Position numbers and translations under genes: made by a program. From Candidatus Omnitrophota bacterium (GTDB taxonomy: Bacteria > Hinthialibacterota > Hinthialibacteria > Hinthialibacterales > Hinthialibacteraceae): a stretch of 64,000 bases of DNA. The stretch is from NCBI GenBank assembly GCA_040755155.1, contig JBFMBP010000136.1:1-64000 (forward strand), written 5' to 3'. Below are positions 54,034 to 63,279 of the stretch, piece after piece; position 1 is the first letter of the stretch; each line of letters opens with the position of its first letter. The notes under the pieces were generated by a model. The model saw nothing but the letters and a program-made list of their open reading frames with translations, did not search any database and was not told the DNA's origin.

Positions 54034-54990
54034 TTATACATCGCGAAGTTGATGGATTGGAAGCCCAGAGGCCGCCGTCTTGGCGCCCCGATATTGCCCC
54101 CAGGCGGAAGCCCAAGCGAAACGAGGAACATTAAACATCCTTTTTAGCCAAATCGGATGAGGATGGAAGGATTTCATCAGCCATCCCCAATCTTTCGCCG
54201 TGGAGAGGATAATCGAACGCATCACCTTGATTCGGCTTGGGATCGTTCTTACTCCAAAAATCTCGTATAACCGATAATGGTCTTGAAACGTTCGCTTGTA
54301 TAAATAATCGGAAGAACGTTCGTGCGAATGGACGACCATCGCTTCCGGTTCGTAAACGATCGAATAACCATTGCATATTACGCGAAAAGCCCATTCCAAA
54401 TCTTCCGCGAAAGCGGCTTCAGGAAAAGGAATTTTTTTCCATACTTCCTTTCGGATGAGACTGGCGACATTATCGAAAACGCTAAGGAAAAAACGATTCA
54501 TAGGGGAAGAAGAGAAAAAATCGGGACAAGAACGCAAATCGGCCAAACGTTTTTGCGGCGAACCATTCAACCACTCTTCCAGGTCGCGCCGGACTAACGG
54601 CGAGGCGTCATCACGGGGGATTTGCCGGGCGCATACGCCGGCGGCCCCCTCCTTTTCCAACGTTTGTCCTAATAATGGAAGGAAGAATTCATTCACAGGA
54701 ATGGCGTCCTGCGTCAAAAGACAAACAAAATCACTTTTGGCTTCTTGAATGCCCAAATTTCTCGTAAGACCGTGGTTAAAGGAAGCGGGATCGATTTCAA
54801 TTATGCGAACGCCGAATTGCGCGGCGATGTTTTTCGTTCGATCCGTCGATCCCGAATCGACAATTAAAATATCCAACTTATCCCCGTTAACTTGTCGTCT
54901 CAATTGACGGAGCAAATAAAAAAAATCGTCACCCGCATTTAAAGTTGGAATAACCACGCTAAAAAAAGAAACTTTATTTATTACATTCAT
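54034..54990 (-). CDS. GT2-family glycosyltransferase (rhamnosyltransferase-like)
   Basis: A 318-residue cytoplasmic GT-A glycosyltransferase. SVVIPTLNAGDDFFYLL, LDILIVDSGSTDRTKNIA and FNHGLTRNLGIQEAKSDFVCLLTQDAIP (the metal-binding DxD-like part being TQDA) match family 2, especially rhamnosyltransferases of O-antigen or glycolipid synthesis. EDLEWAFRVICNGYSIVYEP is the ED-like catalytic block. It lies 44 nt upstream of tlyA on the same strand; a functional link is not obvious. Confidence 0.88.
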   Translation of the reverse strand: MNVINKVSFFSVVIPTLNAGDDFFYLLRQLRRQVNGDKLDILIVDSGSTDRTKNIAAQFGVRIIEIDPASFNHGLTRNLGIQEAKSDFVCLLTQDAIPVNEFFLPLLGQTLEKEGAAGVCARQIPRDDASPLVRRDLEEWLNGSPQKRLADLRSCPDFFSSSPMNRFFLSVFDNVASLIRKEVWKKIPFPEAAFAEDLEWAFRVICNGYSIVYEPEAMVVHSHERSSDYLYKRTFQDHYRLYEIFGVRTIPSRIKVMRSIILSTAKDWGWLMKSFHPHPIWLKRMFNVPRFAWASAWGQYRGAKTAASGLPIHQLRDV

Positions 54991-55566
54991 TGAATCGTCC
55001 TAGAAAATCGAAGTAATATTATGTTAAGATCGTGAAAATGAATAAAAAGGATTTCCGATTAAATTGTATTGATTCATTCTGCAAGCGGCTAGATGGGAAA
55101 ACAATTCTTTACTTGGAGATTTTGGATTTATTTGATGATTTCGGGGGAAAATAGGAGAAGAAAGGTGTTTTTTTGTAATCATGGAATTTTTACTATATAA
55201 TGGAATGAGACAATATGATTTGAATTCGAATCGAATCGCCTTGAAATTTTATTATTTTTAAGATATTGAAAATATTTGGGTTATGGCTTAAAATTCGCAT
55301 AAACAGATGATTGTTGATAATATTTACGAAATTTAAATGGAAAAAAAATAGTTTGTTTAAGAAATGGTTTCAAATATAATAATATATAGCAACATCTGAA
55401 AGTATTTTTTTCTTTATTGAAAAAATTAATGAGAAAAAAAGAGCCGTATCTATTTCCTTATTTATTTGTATTTGGTATAATGAATATAACCAAAGAAATT
55501 AGCGGCTAAAAAAGTATTTTTTCATTGATATAAAGCAGTATAAATATTTTTGGGAGAGTTAATAGC
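54991..55566. other. AT-rich intergenic region
   Basis: About 575 AT-rich nt between the divergent GT2 and regulator genes. No gene, RNA or repeat family of the window was recognised. A TATAAA about 30 nt before the regulator start is a candidate -10 element. Confidence 0.5.
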
Positions 55567-56967
55567 ATGAAGAATAAAACGCAATCAAAAGAAAACCTCA
55601 AAGGCGTGTGCATCGCAATATTATCGCCAAAAGGAAAAACGGCGAATAATTTGACCGATGCGCTCATGAAAGCAGGATGTAAAGTCGTATGCGCCGACGA
55701 CCTCGAAAAGTTACTGAAGATCACATCGAAAGCCCCGGCGAAAGCATTGTTGCTGGATTTGTCGTTTTGCGAAGCGTATTATCAAAAATTCGCAAATAAC
55801 GACCCGGAGTTGGAAAACGCAGGATCGGAAATCATCATCGTCGCGGCCGAAGGAAAATCGGAAGAAGCTTTCGCATGGGCCAAGAAGGTCAGCGGGTATT
55901 TTATTACTACGCCAACATCCGCCGAGGAGATTACGATCCTTTTGGAACGGGCTATGGATTCTCAGCTTCTGAAGAAGCGTCTGGCTCGGTACGAAAGTCC
56001 GGATTCTTCTATGGAACGTTTCGGGCCGATCATCGTCAAATCGCCGGAAATGAAGGACGTCGTTCGTTTGGCCAATATCCTCTCCACGCGCGAGGATAGC
56101 ATTCTTTTCGTCGGCGCGATCGGTACGGGAAAAGAATTGCTGGCGAAAACGATTCATGAAAACAGCGCCCGCCGCCACGGTCCCTTTTATTCCATCAATT
56201 GCCGTTCTTTCTCCAGCGAGGATCTCGCCGTTGAACTTTTCGGACGGGGCGAACCAACTAACGGGGAAACGGAAGAAGAACAAACGCTTCTGGATATGTG
56301 CGAATCCGGTACGCTGCTTCTGGACGAGATCGGCGTGATCTCTCCCAATGTGCAAGGCAAATTGCAGCGTTTTCTGGAAGACAACACGTTCACGCGAGTG
56401 AATTCGCGTACGGTTTGCAAAGCGGACGTTCGCATTTTCGCTTCTACCAGCGTTCCGCTCGACGAAGCGGTAGCCAAAGGCGAATTTTCGGAAGACCTTT
56501 ATTTCCGCTTGAATCGCTTTACGCTGCATATCCCACCGTTGCGCCGCCGGGTGGAGGATATCCCCGTTTTAACCAAAACCATCCTTTTAACGATGTCCCA
56601 GGAGAGGGGCGAGGAAGGTATGAAGATTACGGAAGAGGCGCTGAAGCTGTTAATGGAATATCATTGGCCCGGCAATATCCGCGAATTGGAGAATTGCTTG
56701 GAATTTTCCGCCCTCGTCTCCGGCGGCAATCCGATCGAACCCAAGCATCTGCCCAAGCAATTCCACGATGAAGTCGGCAGCATTTTCATCGGCGCTTCCG
56801 TAGACGAATTGCCCACCATCGATGAAATCGAACGGCGGTATATTCTTCGCGTCATGGACGCTACGCGAGGCAATAAGGTGAAAGCAGCGCAAATTCTCGA
56901 TATCAACCGCGCCACGCTTCACCGCAAGTTGCAGATGTACGATCAGCAAAAAGTCGCTAATCTCTAA
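55567..56967 (+). CDS. NtrC-like AAA+ Fis-type regulator lacking the GAFTGA loop
   Basis: A 466-residue transcription regulator. About residues 12-125 look like a receiver domain, but the acidic pair of strand 1 is absent (IAILSPKGK) and the strand-5 Lys is replaced (ITTPTS), so it is probably a pseudo-receiver despite an Asp at LLLDLSF. The AAA+ domain (about 150-385) has FVGAIGTGKELLAKTIHENS (Walker A), GTLLLDEIGVISP (Walker B) and EDLYFRLNRFTLHIPPLRRR. Where sigma-54 activators have GAFTGA it reads GEPTNGE. A Fis-type helix-turn-helix closes it (GNKVKAAQILDINRATLHRKL). GGGAGAG precedes the start. Confidence 0.85.
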   Translation: MKNKTQSKENLKGVCIAILSPKGKTANNLTDALMKAGCKVVCADDLEKLLKITSKAPAKALLLDLSFCEAYYQKFANNDPELENAGSEIIIVAAEGKSEEAFAWAKKVSGYFITTPTSAEEITILLERAMDSQLLKKRLARYESPDSSMERFGPIIVKSPEMKDVVRLANILSTREDSILFVGAIGTGKELLAKTIHENSARRHGPFYSINCRSFSSEDLAVELFGRGEPTNGETEEEQTLLDMCESGTLLLDEIGVISPNVQGKLQRFLEDNTFTRVNSRTVCKADVRIFASTSVPLDEAVAKGEFSEDLYFRLNRFTLHIPPLRRRVEDIPVLTKTILLTMSQERGEEGMKITEEALKLLMEYHWPGNIRELENCLEFSALVSGGNPIEPKHLPKQFHDEVGSIFIGASVDELPTIDEIERRYILRVMDATRGNKVKAAQILDINRATLHRKLQMYDQQKVANL

Positions 56968-56998
56968 AAAATTCCTTTATTTTCCATATAACTTTAAT

Positions 56999-57029
56999 AG
57001 CCCGGTGATTCGCGTCATCGGGCTTTTTT
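56999..57029 (+). terminator. rho-independent terminator
   Basis: AGCCCGGTGA (56999-57008), loop TTCGCG, TCATCGGGCT (57015-57024) with one G-T pair, then a run of T. It follows the regulator stop by about 30 nt. Confidence 0.88.
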
Positions 57030-57111
57030 CTTCCTCGGTGAATGAATATACTCGATTGGAAATGGTATTCGATTCTACTTGCGCTGAAATTAATCGCCGG
57101 ATTTCCCCGTT

Positions 57112-58941
57112 ATGAAAATCCTGTTCGTCAATCACGCTTTCCCGCCGGAAAGTTTCGCCGGTTCGGAAATTTACGTCTACAATCTTGCGAAGGAACTGCA
57201 ACGGCGCAGATGCGAAGTCGGCGTTTTTTATCGTTATAGCGACGCGAAAGATGATGAATATTCCCTGCAATATTCGAATTACGATGGAATTCCTACCTTC
57301 AAAATCAACCATACTTATCGATACTCCCGAACCTTTCAAGATATTTATCTGAATAACGCCATCGCGGCGAAATTCGGCTATTTTTTGCGCGAATTTCAAC
57401 CCGATGTCGTCCATTTCAATCATTTAACCAACTTATCGTTATCGTTTGTCAAAGAAGCCAAGGCCTATGGCGCCGTGCGGATATTCACGCTTCACGATTA
57501 CTGGCTGCTTTGCCAGAGAGGCCAGCTTTTGAAGCGGGATTTGTCGCACTGTCATGGCCCTTCCGATGAGGATTGCCGATCTTGCCTGGCCATGCCGCTG
57601 CTGCGCGGCGGAGCGCAGCGGCTTTTATCCCGTTTGATCGAAAAAACGAAAACCTCATCGGGCGCCGACGTCGATCTGCGCCAGCTGAAGCATGCGAAAA
57701 TCGTAACGGAAAATCCGGCATTCGTCGGATTGGCCTGCTTCGAATTAGGCGATGCGCCTGGCGAGACATTGCTTACCCACCCTCCCGCCGAAATCGTATA
57801 TCCCTTGAACATGCTGCGTCCGGCTCTGCTTACGACCGCTATAGCCATGCACCCGAATACTTACTCCCAGCCCGGCGGCGGCGTTCGCTTCGAGATTATC
57901 CGCAATGAGGAAATACTCTTTTCCCGTCTTCTGAATCCCAAAAAAGAGGTTAGTCATCAAGGTTGGCATCCTATCGCTATCTCCCTTGCTCCAATGAACG
58001 GAGAGAATGACCGCCTCATTCTCCGCGTAGAGGCGGAAACGGGAGACAATCAATTTGGAACCGCTGGATGGCGCGCCCCCGTCATCCATTATGCCGAAAC
58101 CGCCGCCGGCGATCCTCTTCCCCCGCGCCTGCGCCAGCTGCGGGAATTGGGAGCGCAAGCCGTTTCTTTCGCCGCCGAGGCGGCGGCGGCTTTCTCCGAG
58201 AGAGCGAAAGAAGGGATAAGCCATCGCAAAAATTGGATTCGTCGCGTATGGGACGATGTGGATATGTTTATTTCGCCGTCGCGATATTTGCGGGATTTTT
58301 TTATCCGCTACGGCTTGCCGGAGAACAAAACGATCTACTCCGATTATGGATTCGTTTTTCCGGAAGCCGTTTCGCGAACTCCGCGCGAAGGTCCGATGCG
58401 ATTCGGCTATATCGGCACCTGGATACCTTCCAAGGGGTTGGACGTCGCATTGAAAGCTTTTCGCGGCGTCGATGCAGCGAAAGCGAAGCTGTTTGTTTAT
58501 GGATATTTCCCCGGATACGACGGCTATGAAGACTACGAATCCTGCCTGCGGGCGTTCGCCGGACCGGCGGTGGAATTTCGCGGAAAATACGCCCCGGAAT
58601 CCGTATTCGAAATTCTGGCGCAATTGGATTGCCTGATAATGCCTTCCATCTGGCGGGAAAATTCGCCGCTCACCATCCATGAGGCGTTTCTCGCCCGTCT
58701 GCCCGTCATTACGGCGGATGCGGGAGGCATGGCGGAACTTGTGCGGGAAGGCGGAGGATTGACCTTCCGAAGCCGCGATCCGGATAGCCTCAACGCCGTG
58801 GTCCAATCCTTCATTGATCGTCCGGAGAGGCTGGATTTCTTGCGGGCGCGCATCCCCGAGGTAAAATCCATAGCGAAAAACGCGGATGAGATGCTGCAAC
58901 TCTATTCTCAACTCATGGCTCAATCCAAACAGGAACGGTAA
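57112..58941 (+). CDS. GT4-family glycosyltransferase with central insertion
   Basis: A 609-residue GT-B glycosyltransferase. The N-terminal half opens MKILFVNHAFPPESFAGSEIYVYNLAKEL and has DVVHFNHLTNLSLSFVKEAK and TLHDYWLLC. The C-terminal half has GYIGTWIPSKGLDVALKAF, VEFRGKYAPESVFEILAQLDCLIMPSIWRENSPLTIHEAFLARLPVITAD with the E-x7-E type catalytic block, and GMAELVREG. Between them (about residues 160-375) is an insertion not usual for the family, including a beta-rich part (HPNTYSQPGGGVRFEIIRNE) that may bind carbohydrate. The methyltransferase gene follows after 3 nt. Confidence 0.85.
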   Translation: MKILFVNHAFPPESFAGSEIYVYNLAKELQRRRCEVGVFYRYSDAKDDEYSLQYSNYDGIPTFKINHTYRYSRTFQDIYLNNAIAAKFGYFLREFQPDVVHFNHLTNLSLSFVKEAKAYGAVRIFTLHDYWLLCQRGQLLKRDLSHCHGPSDEDCRSCLAMPLLRGGAQRLLSRLIEKTKTSSGADVDLRQLKHAKIVTENPAFVGLACFELGDAPGETLLTHPPAEIVYPLNMLRPALLTTAIAMHPNTYSQPGGGVRFEIIRNEEILFSRLLNPKKEVSHQGWHPIAISLAPMNGENDRLILRVEAETGDNQFGTAGWRAPVIHYAETAAGDPLPPRLRQLRELGAQAVSFAAEAAAAFSERAKEGISHRKNWIRRVWDDVDMFISPSRYLRDFFIRYGLPENKTIYSDYGFVFPEAVSRTPREGPMRFGYIGTWIPSKGLDVALKAFRGVDAAKAKLFVYGYFPGYDGYEDYESCLRAFAGPAVEFRGKYAPESVFEILAQLDCLIMPSIWRENSPLTIHEAFLARLPVITADAGGMAELVREGGGLTFRSRDPDSLNAVVQSFIDRPERLDFLRARIPEVKSIAKNADEMLQLYSQLMAQSKQER

Positions 58942-58944
58942 CCG

Positions 58945-59709
58945 ATGGCCAAATACCCCGTCTATTCGGCTTTTGCGGAAATTTACGACCAAGTGATGCG
59001 GGACGTGGATTACGAAGGCTGGTCGCGGCATCTCATCGACCTGGCGAATCGTTACGGCGTCAAAGTCAATAAGATTCTCGATTTAGCCTGCGGCTCCGGC
59101 AGCATGTTGTTGTGTTTGCTCAAAAATGGCTATGAAGCGTCGGGCCTTGATCTCTCCGAAACCATGTTGCGCCTCGCGAGTGAAAAATTCAAGAAAGCGG
59201 GATTCGCCGTTCCCTTGTATCGAACTTCCATGGAGTCCTTTTCCCGTCTGAAGCTGCCGCGAAATTTCGATTTAATCGCCTGTCTCTACGACAGTCTCAA
59301 CTATATTCTAGATGAAAACGGGCTTATAAGTTGTTTCACCGACGTTTATAAGCATCTGCGGCCCGGCGGCGTTTTTATTTTCGACGTAACCACGGAATAC
59401 AATCTATTGCATAATTTCGCCGGGTATACGTTCGCGGAGAATTTCGACAAAGCCTCCTATATCTGGGAAAACGAATACGATGTCATCAAGAAAATATGCA
59501 ATTCCAAAGTGACGGTATTTTACGAAGAGGATGGACAATATAAAAAGCAGATCGAAATGCACACCCAGCGCGTCTATCCTACATCGGATCTTCTGGAAAT
59601 GTTGCACAACGAGGGATTCGATACGTTAGGCGCCTTCCATAATATGACCCAAAAGCCGGTGGAAGAGAAATGCGAACGCATCCATTTCGTTTGCCGCAAG
59701 CCGGAATGA
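58945..59709 (+). CDS. class I SAM-dependent methyltransferase
   Basis: A 254-residue methyltransferase. ILDLACGSGSMLLCLLKNGYEASGLDLSETML holds the SAM-binding motif I and the acidic end of strand 2; IACLYDSLNYI and LRPGGVFIFDVTT are motifs II and III. Starting 3 nt after the GT4 gene, it is likely to modify the same glycan or its precursor. The acceptor cannot be read. Confidence 0.88.
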   Translation: MAKYPVYSAFAEIYDQVMRDVDYEGWSRHLIDLANRYGVKVNKILDLACGSGSMLLCLLKNGYEASGLDLSETMLRLASEKFKKAGFAVPLYRTSMESFSRLKLPRNFDLIACLYDSLNYILDENGLISCFTDVYKHLRPGGVFIFDVTTEYNLLHNFAGYTFAENFDKASYIWENEYDVIKKICNSKVTVFYEEDGQYKKQIEMHTQRVYPTSDLLEMLHNEGFDTLGAFHNMTQKPVEEKCERIHFVCRKPE

Positions 59710-59726
59710 AAAGCCCGCTTTATTCG

Positions 59727-60257
59727 TCAAATACGGCTATGGTTGTATTGAAACGCCCAAAAAATGCGATAAACCGCAATAAGAACGAACAAGGTTAAGG
59801 CACCCGCCTGCATGCGCCGTTTTTGGCCCCATCGCGTAAATAAGAACGCCGCCGATCCGAGCAGCAAGGTTTCCAGGAAGATGGGAAACGGCTTAAAAAT
59901 GCTCCAAAAATGAGTGGGGATGTCGAGAATGTCGATGCCTGGAGGCCAATCGTAGCGGACAAAAGGCCAGAACCAGGGATTGAAATCCATATCGGCGATA
60001 AGATGAGCCAAGTGGCCGAATCCATAAGACCAAGCGGTTTTCTTCCCCCAAAAATAACAGGCCGCCATTACGCATAAGCCTAATCCCAGCCAACTATGCA
60101 TGAAGCAGCGTCCGTATGGCGTCCAATGAAGGACGTCGTTCAAAGGCTTGTCAATCAAATCCGGCAAAAAGGCGCCCAAGACGACGGGAAGCCACTCCGC
60201 CTTGAACAAACGAGCGCCTAAAACGGAAAAGGCCAAATGGCCGGGAACGGGATACAT
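59727..60257 (-). CDS. YdjM-like membrane-bound metal-dependent hydrolase family protein
   Basis: A 176-residue membrane protein of the LexA-regulated YdjM-type family (PF04307). MYPVPGHLAFSVLGARLF, GAFLPDLIDKPL and GHLAHLIADMDFNPWFWP supply the His/Asp pattern that gave the family its metal-hydrolase label. Three to four hydrophobic helices are seen. The function of the family is not established. It converges with the methyltransferase gene. Confidence 0.75.
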   Translation of the reverse strand: MYPVPGHLAFSVLGARLFKAEWLPVVLGAFLPDLIDKPLNDVLHWTPYGRCFMHSWLGLGLCVMAACYFWGKKTAWSYGFGHLAHLIADMDFNPWFWPFVRYDWPPGIDILDIPTHFWSIFKPFPIFLETLLLGSAAFLFTRWGQKRRMQAGALTLFVLIAVYRIFWAFQYNHSRI

Positions 60258-60398
60258 GCAGCGTCTCCTTAGCGGCGAAGCATTGGAGTAAAAATCCTAG
60301 CGCCCTCTGTTTTCCATGCAAGGAGAACATGGCATGTTAAATTTGGCGGCGGCGGATCGATTGATTTCGATCTATACAATTTATGTAACCGTATTATT

Positions 60399-60426
60399 TT
60401 GACATGAATCGTTTTCCGTATAAAAT
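60399..60426 (+). promoter_or_regulatory. sigma-70-type promoter before the phosphatase gene
   Basis: TTGACA (60399-60404), 16-nt spacer, TAAAAT (60421-60426), 36 nt before ATG 60463. The -35 is a perfect consensus. Confidence 0.6.
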
Positions 60427-60462
60427 AGTTATCGTATTGAGAGAAAAGGCAGCGATAAACAA

Positions 60463-61224
60463 ATGAAAATTCGCCGATTCAAAATATATCGTCATTTTTA
60501 TAGAGGAATCTTATTCTTATTATTGGGATTATGGATTTCTTCCTCCTCTACTTATTCCGACGGCGATTCTCGCTGGATCGAATTAGCCGGCCCCCAAAAT
60601 ATGCGCGACGTGGGAGGATTGACGACGAAAGACGGCCTGCGGATTCGTCCGGGGATTCTGTTCCGTTGCAGCCGTTTGGCGGAAGCGACGGAGGATGATT
60701 GCGTACGTTTGCATTCGCTAGGGCTGCGCACCGTTTTGGATCTGCGTTCGGAAGGGGAAATTTGGGCTAATCCCGATGCGCCCTGCATTCTGGAAAAGGT
60801 CGAATATAAACCGCTTCCCATCGTCATCGGCAGCTTCGCCACGCTGGAGGAAATCTATCTCGATATCGTCAACACCTATGCTCCTTCCATCGCGGGCGTT
60901 TTTAAGGATATCGCCAATCCCCAAAATCTGCCGATTTTATATCATTGCACATTGGGAAAAGACCGTACGGGAATTACTACCGCTTTGCTCTATCTGCTGC
61001 TGGGCGTGGATCAAGAGAAAATCATGTCGGATTACCTTTTATCGCTGGAAGCGGGCTATTGGGTCGATCCGGCGTGGCTGCAAGCTGTTTTGGATCAAGT
61101 CGAACGCGAAGGCGGCATCGAGATATTCCTATCCAACCGCAGCGTCAACGCCGAAATCCAGGCGGCAGTGAAAGAGAATTTGCTCGAACCTTCTTCCGCC
61201 GTCGAGGAATGGCGCATTCATTAA
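60463..61224 (+). CDS. secreted/anchored tyrosine-specific protein phosphatase
   Basis: A 253-residue protein with an N-terminal signal or anchor (FYRGILFLLLGLWISSSSTY). NMRDVGGLTTKDG and LHSLGLRTVLDLRSEGE match the Y_phosphatase3/DSP-like family. YHCTLGKDRTGITTALL is the HCxxGKDRTG phosphate loop with the catalytic Cys and Arg. It probably acts in the periplasm on a phosphotyrosine or an inositol/lipid phosphate. Confidence 0.85.
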   Translation: MKIRRFKIYRHFYRGILFLLLGLWISSSSTYSDGDSRWIELAGPQNMRDVGGLTTKDGLRIRPGILFRCSRLAEATEDDCVRLHSLGLRTVLDLRSEGEIWANPDAPCILEKVEYKPLPIVIGSFATLEEIYLDIVNTYAPSIAGVFKDIANPQNLPILYHCTLGKDRTGITTALLYLLLGVDQEKIMSDYLLSLEAGYWVDPAWLQAVLDQVEREGGIEIFLSNRSVNAEIQAAVKENLLEPSSAVEEWRIH

Positions 61225-61338
61225 TCCATATCTCCGTTCATCTTTCCCAGTCCGCGTCTCGTCTCTTCCGGCTTCCAATCGCGATGTTCGAATTATAATG
61301 GGATGCCGATAGATCATTTCATCATCAAAGGAGAAGCG

Positions 61339-62808
61339 ATGAGTTTTTGGGATTGGATCGCGGAGGAGAAGCATTTGCTCACCTATCCCCAAACCCCGCA
61401 TGGCCCAATCGGGCTAATGTATCCCAACGAATATTCCATCGGAATGGCGAACCTGGGATTTCAGCAGGTCTATAGACAGTTCCGGGAATCGGGTTTTTCC
61501 GTGGAAAGAATTTTTTGGGATAAAAAAGGAAGAGAGACCCGCAGCGTCGAAAACCGGACGCCGCTTTTTCGTTTTCCCTATCTGGCGGCTTCCTATACGT
61601 ACGAATTGGACCTTTTTAATCTCATAAGCATGATGCTGCGCGGCGGCGTCGAACCGCTGGCGGCGCAGCGGGGAGAAAACGCGCCGCTTGTGATCCTCGG
61701 TGGTCAGGCGGCGTCTTCCAATCCCGCGCTGCTGTCGCGCATAGCAGACGCCATCGTGTTGGGGGAAGCGGAAACGATCGTCCAAAAGATAGCGCCGGTT
61801 TTGGAGGAGACGGCAAACTCGCGGCGAATGGCGCTGGAGTCGTTGGCGGCGATTCCTCACGTCTATGCGCCTGCCATTCATGGCGTTTTCGAACGCCGCC
61901 AATGGACGATTCACCGCCTGGATGCGCTCGACGCCTTTCCCTGCCATACCGTCATCCACTCGCAAAGAGACGAATTCGGGGGCGCGTTTCTATTGGAATT
62001 GTCGCGGGGATGCCATTACCGCTGCAAGTTCTGCATCGTTCCCCCTCAAGGCGGGTCTGCACGCTACCGTGATTTCGATGCGCTGACGGCGGCGTTGGAG
62101 CGGCATTTGGATTCGTTCTCCAAAGCGGGATTGTTGGGCGCCGCCGTGGCCGATCATCCCCGCGTTGAAGATATCGTGGAATGGCTGGTAAAACGGGGAA
62201 AACAGGTTTCGACCTCCTCGCTGCGGGCGGAAAAGATCAGTGAGCGCTTGCTCGATTCCCTGCGCGAAGGCGGCCAGCAAACCATCACCATCGCGCCGGA
62301 AACGGGAAATATTGAATCGCGGCGGCGCATGGGGAAAGGCGTGAGCGACGAGAAATACCTGCGATTGGCGGAGATGGCGGGACGGCGCGGCTTTCCCCAT
62401 TTGAAATTGTATTTCCTCCTCGGCGTTCCCGATGGCGATCCGATGCGGGAAGCGGATGACATCATCCGCTTCGTCCGCCAGATCGAACAAGCCTTTTGCG
62501 GCGCTGGGGGCGGACGCATGACGGTAACGGTTTCGCCTTTTGCGCCCAAGCCGGAAACGCCGTGGTCGGGCGAGAATCTGTGGGACGCCAAGGCGGTCAA
62601 GAAAGCTTCCCGCATCATCCGCAAACATCTTTCCTTCCACGGGAACATCAAAACGCCGCCGGTAAACGTCAAAGAGGCATGGATGGAAACGATATTATGT
62701 TGGGCGGGACCAGAAGCGGCGGACGAATTGCTGCGCGCCGCCAAGGGAGAAATCGCTTTGGAGGAAGCATTTCGGAATTTCGATTTCGCCGCCATGAGCC
62801 GAATCTGA
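61339..62808 (+). CDS. radical SAM protein with B12-binding-like N-terminus
   Basis: A 489-residue enzyme from MSFWDWIAEEKH, preceded by AAAGGAG (12 residues of upstream ORF rejected). The N-terminal part (IGLMYPNEYSIGMANLGFQQVY; PLVILGGQAASSNPALLSRIADAIVLGEAE) is the cobalamin-binding-like Rossmann domain of B12-type radical SAM proteins. The cluster motif is LSRGCHYRCKFCIVPP (CxxxCxxC). TIAPETGNIESRRRMGKG and LKLYFLLGVPDGDPMREADD are later barrel motifs. The substrate is unknown; it resembles the first half of TIGR03960-type proteins. Confidence 0.85.
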   Translation: MSFWDWIAEEKHLLTYPQTPHGPIGLMYPNEYSIGMANLGFQQVYRQFRESGFSVERIFWDKKGRETRSVENRTPLFRFPYLAASYTYELDLFNLISMMLRGGVEPLAAQRGENAPLVILGGQAASSNPALLSRIADAIVLGEAETIVQKIAPVLEETANSRRMALESLAAIPHVYAPAIHGVFERRQWTIHRLDALDAFPCHTVIHSQRDEFGGAFLLELSRGCHYRCKFCIVPPQGGSARYRDFDALTAALERHLDSFSKAGLLGAAVADHPRVEDIVEWLVKRGKQVSTSSLRAEKISERLLDSLREGGQQTITIAPETGNIESRRRMGKGVSDEKYLRLAEMAGRRGFPHLKLYFLLGVPDGDPMREADDIIRFVRQIEQAFCGAGGGRMTVTVSPFAPKPETPWSGENLWDAKAVKKASRIIRKHLSFHGNIKTPPVNVKEAWMETILCWAGPEAADELLRAAKGEIALEEAFRNFDFAAMSRI

Positions 62809-62978
62809 TACTTTGACTTGTCACTCAGAAATAATATTCTGCTCGCGAAACCGACTTTTAATTTCCTTTCCCATTATTTGGCGAGATTTGGCAAGGAGTG
62901 ATGATAGAAGACGTATTATTCCATCGCCTTTATCCTCGCAGAAAAAATTCCATTATCTGATTTTTCGAATTTATTTAA

Positions 62979-62987
62979 TGCTAAAAT
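62979..62987 (+). promoter_or_regulatory. extended -10 element before the VapBC-like pair
   Basis: TGCTAAAAT, an extended -10 sequence, 28 nt before the antitoxin ATG, in an AT-rich stretch. No good -35 is seen. Confidence 0.4.
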
Positions 62988-63015
62988 ACGAATAAAAAGA
63001 TGGTAGGGAATTAAA

Positions 63016-63279
63016 ATGGTTGAAGTCGCGCGGGGTGTTATACATGGCTCCAATATCATCCTAACGGAACCGCTGCCGCTGCCGGAAGGCGCGGAAGTGA
63101 TTATACGCATCGAATTGGCGAATGCGGATCGACCAGACAAACCAACGCTTTCCTTAGAAGAATTCAAGCAGCTGCCTTGCTGGGGAATGTGGAAGGACCG
63201 CGAGGATATGGCGAATAGTGAAGAATGGATTAGAAAGGAAAGAGAGCGTTGGAACCAACGGTTAACAAAAAAGGATTGA
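63016..63279 (+). CDS. antitoxin-like protein of a VapBC-type pair
   Basis: An 87-residue protein. MVEVARGVIHGSNIILTEPLPLPEGAEVIIRIE is a short AbrB/DUF104-like beta part, followed by a charged, partly helical C-terminus (EEWIRKERERWNQRL) suited to wrap a toxin. It overlaps the PIN-domain gene by 31 nt, the classic antitoxin-first layout. It probably neutralises the toxin and represses its own promoter. Confidence 0.72.
   Translation: MVEVARGVIHGSNIILTEPLPLPEGAEVIIRIELANADRPDKPTLSLEEFKQLPCWGMWKDREDMANSEEWIRKERERWNQRLTKKD

Noticed and set aside
57745-59031. 428-residue open frame antisense to the GT4 gene
   Set aside because: It lies wholly opposite a well-supported glycosyltransferase and methyltransferase start; its composition (many Arg, His, Phe) is that of a shadow frame, and no motif was seen.
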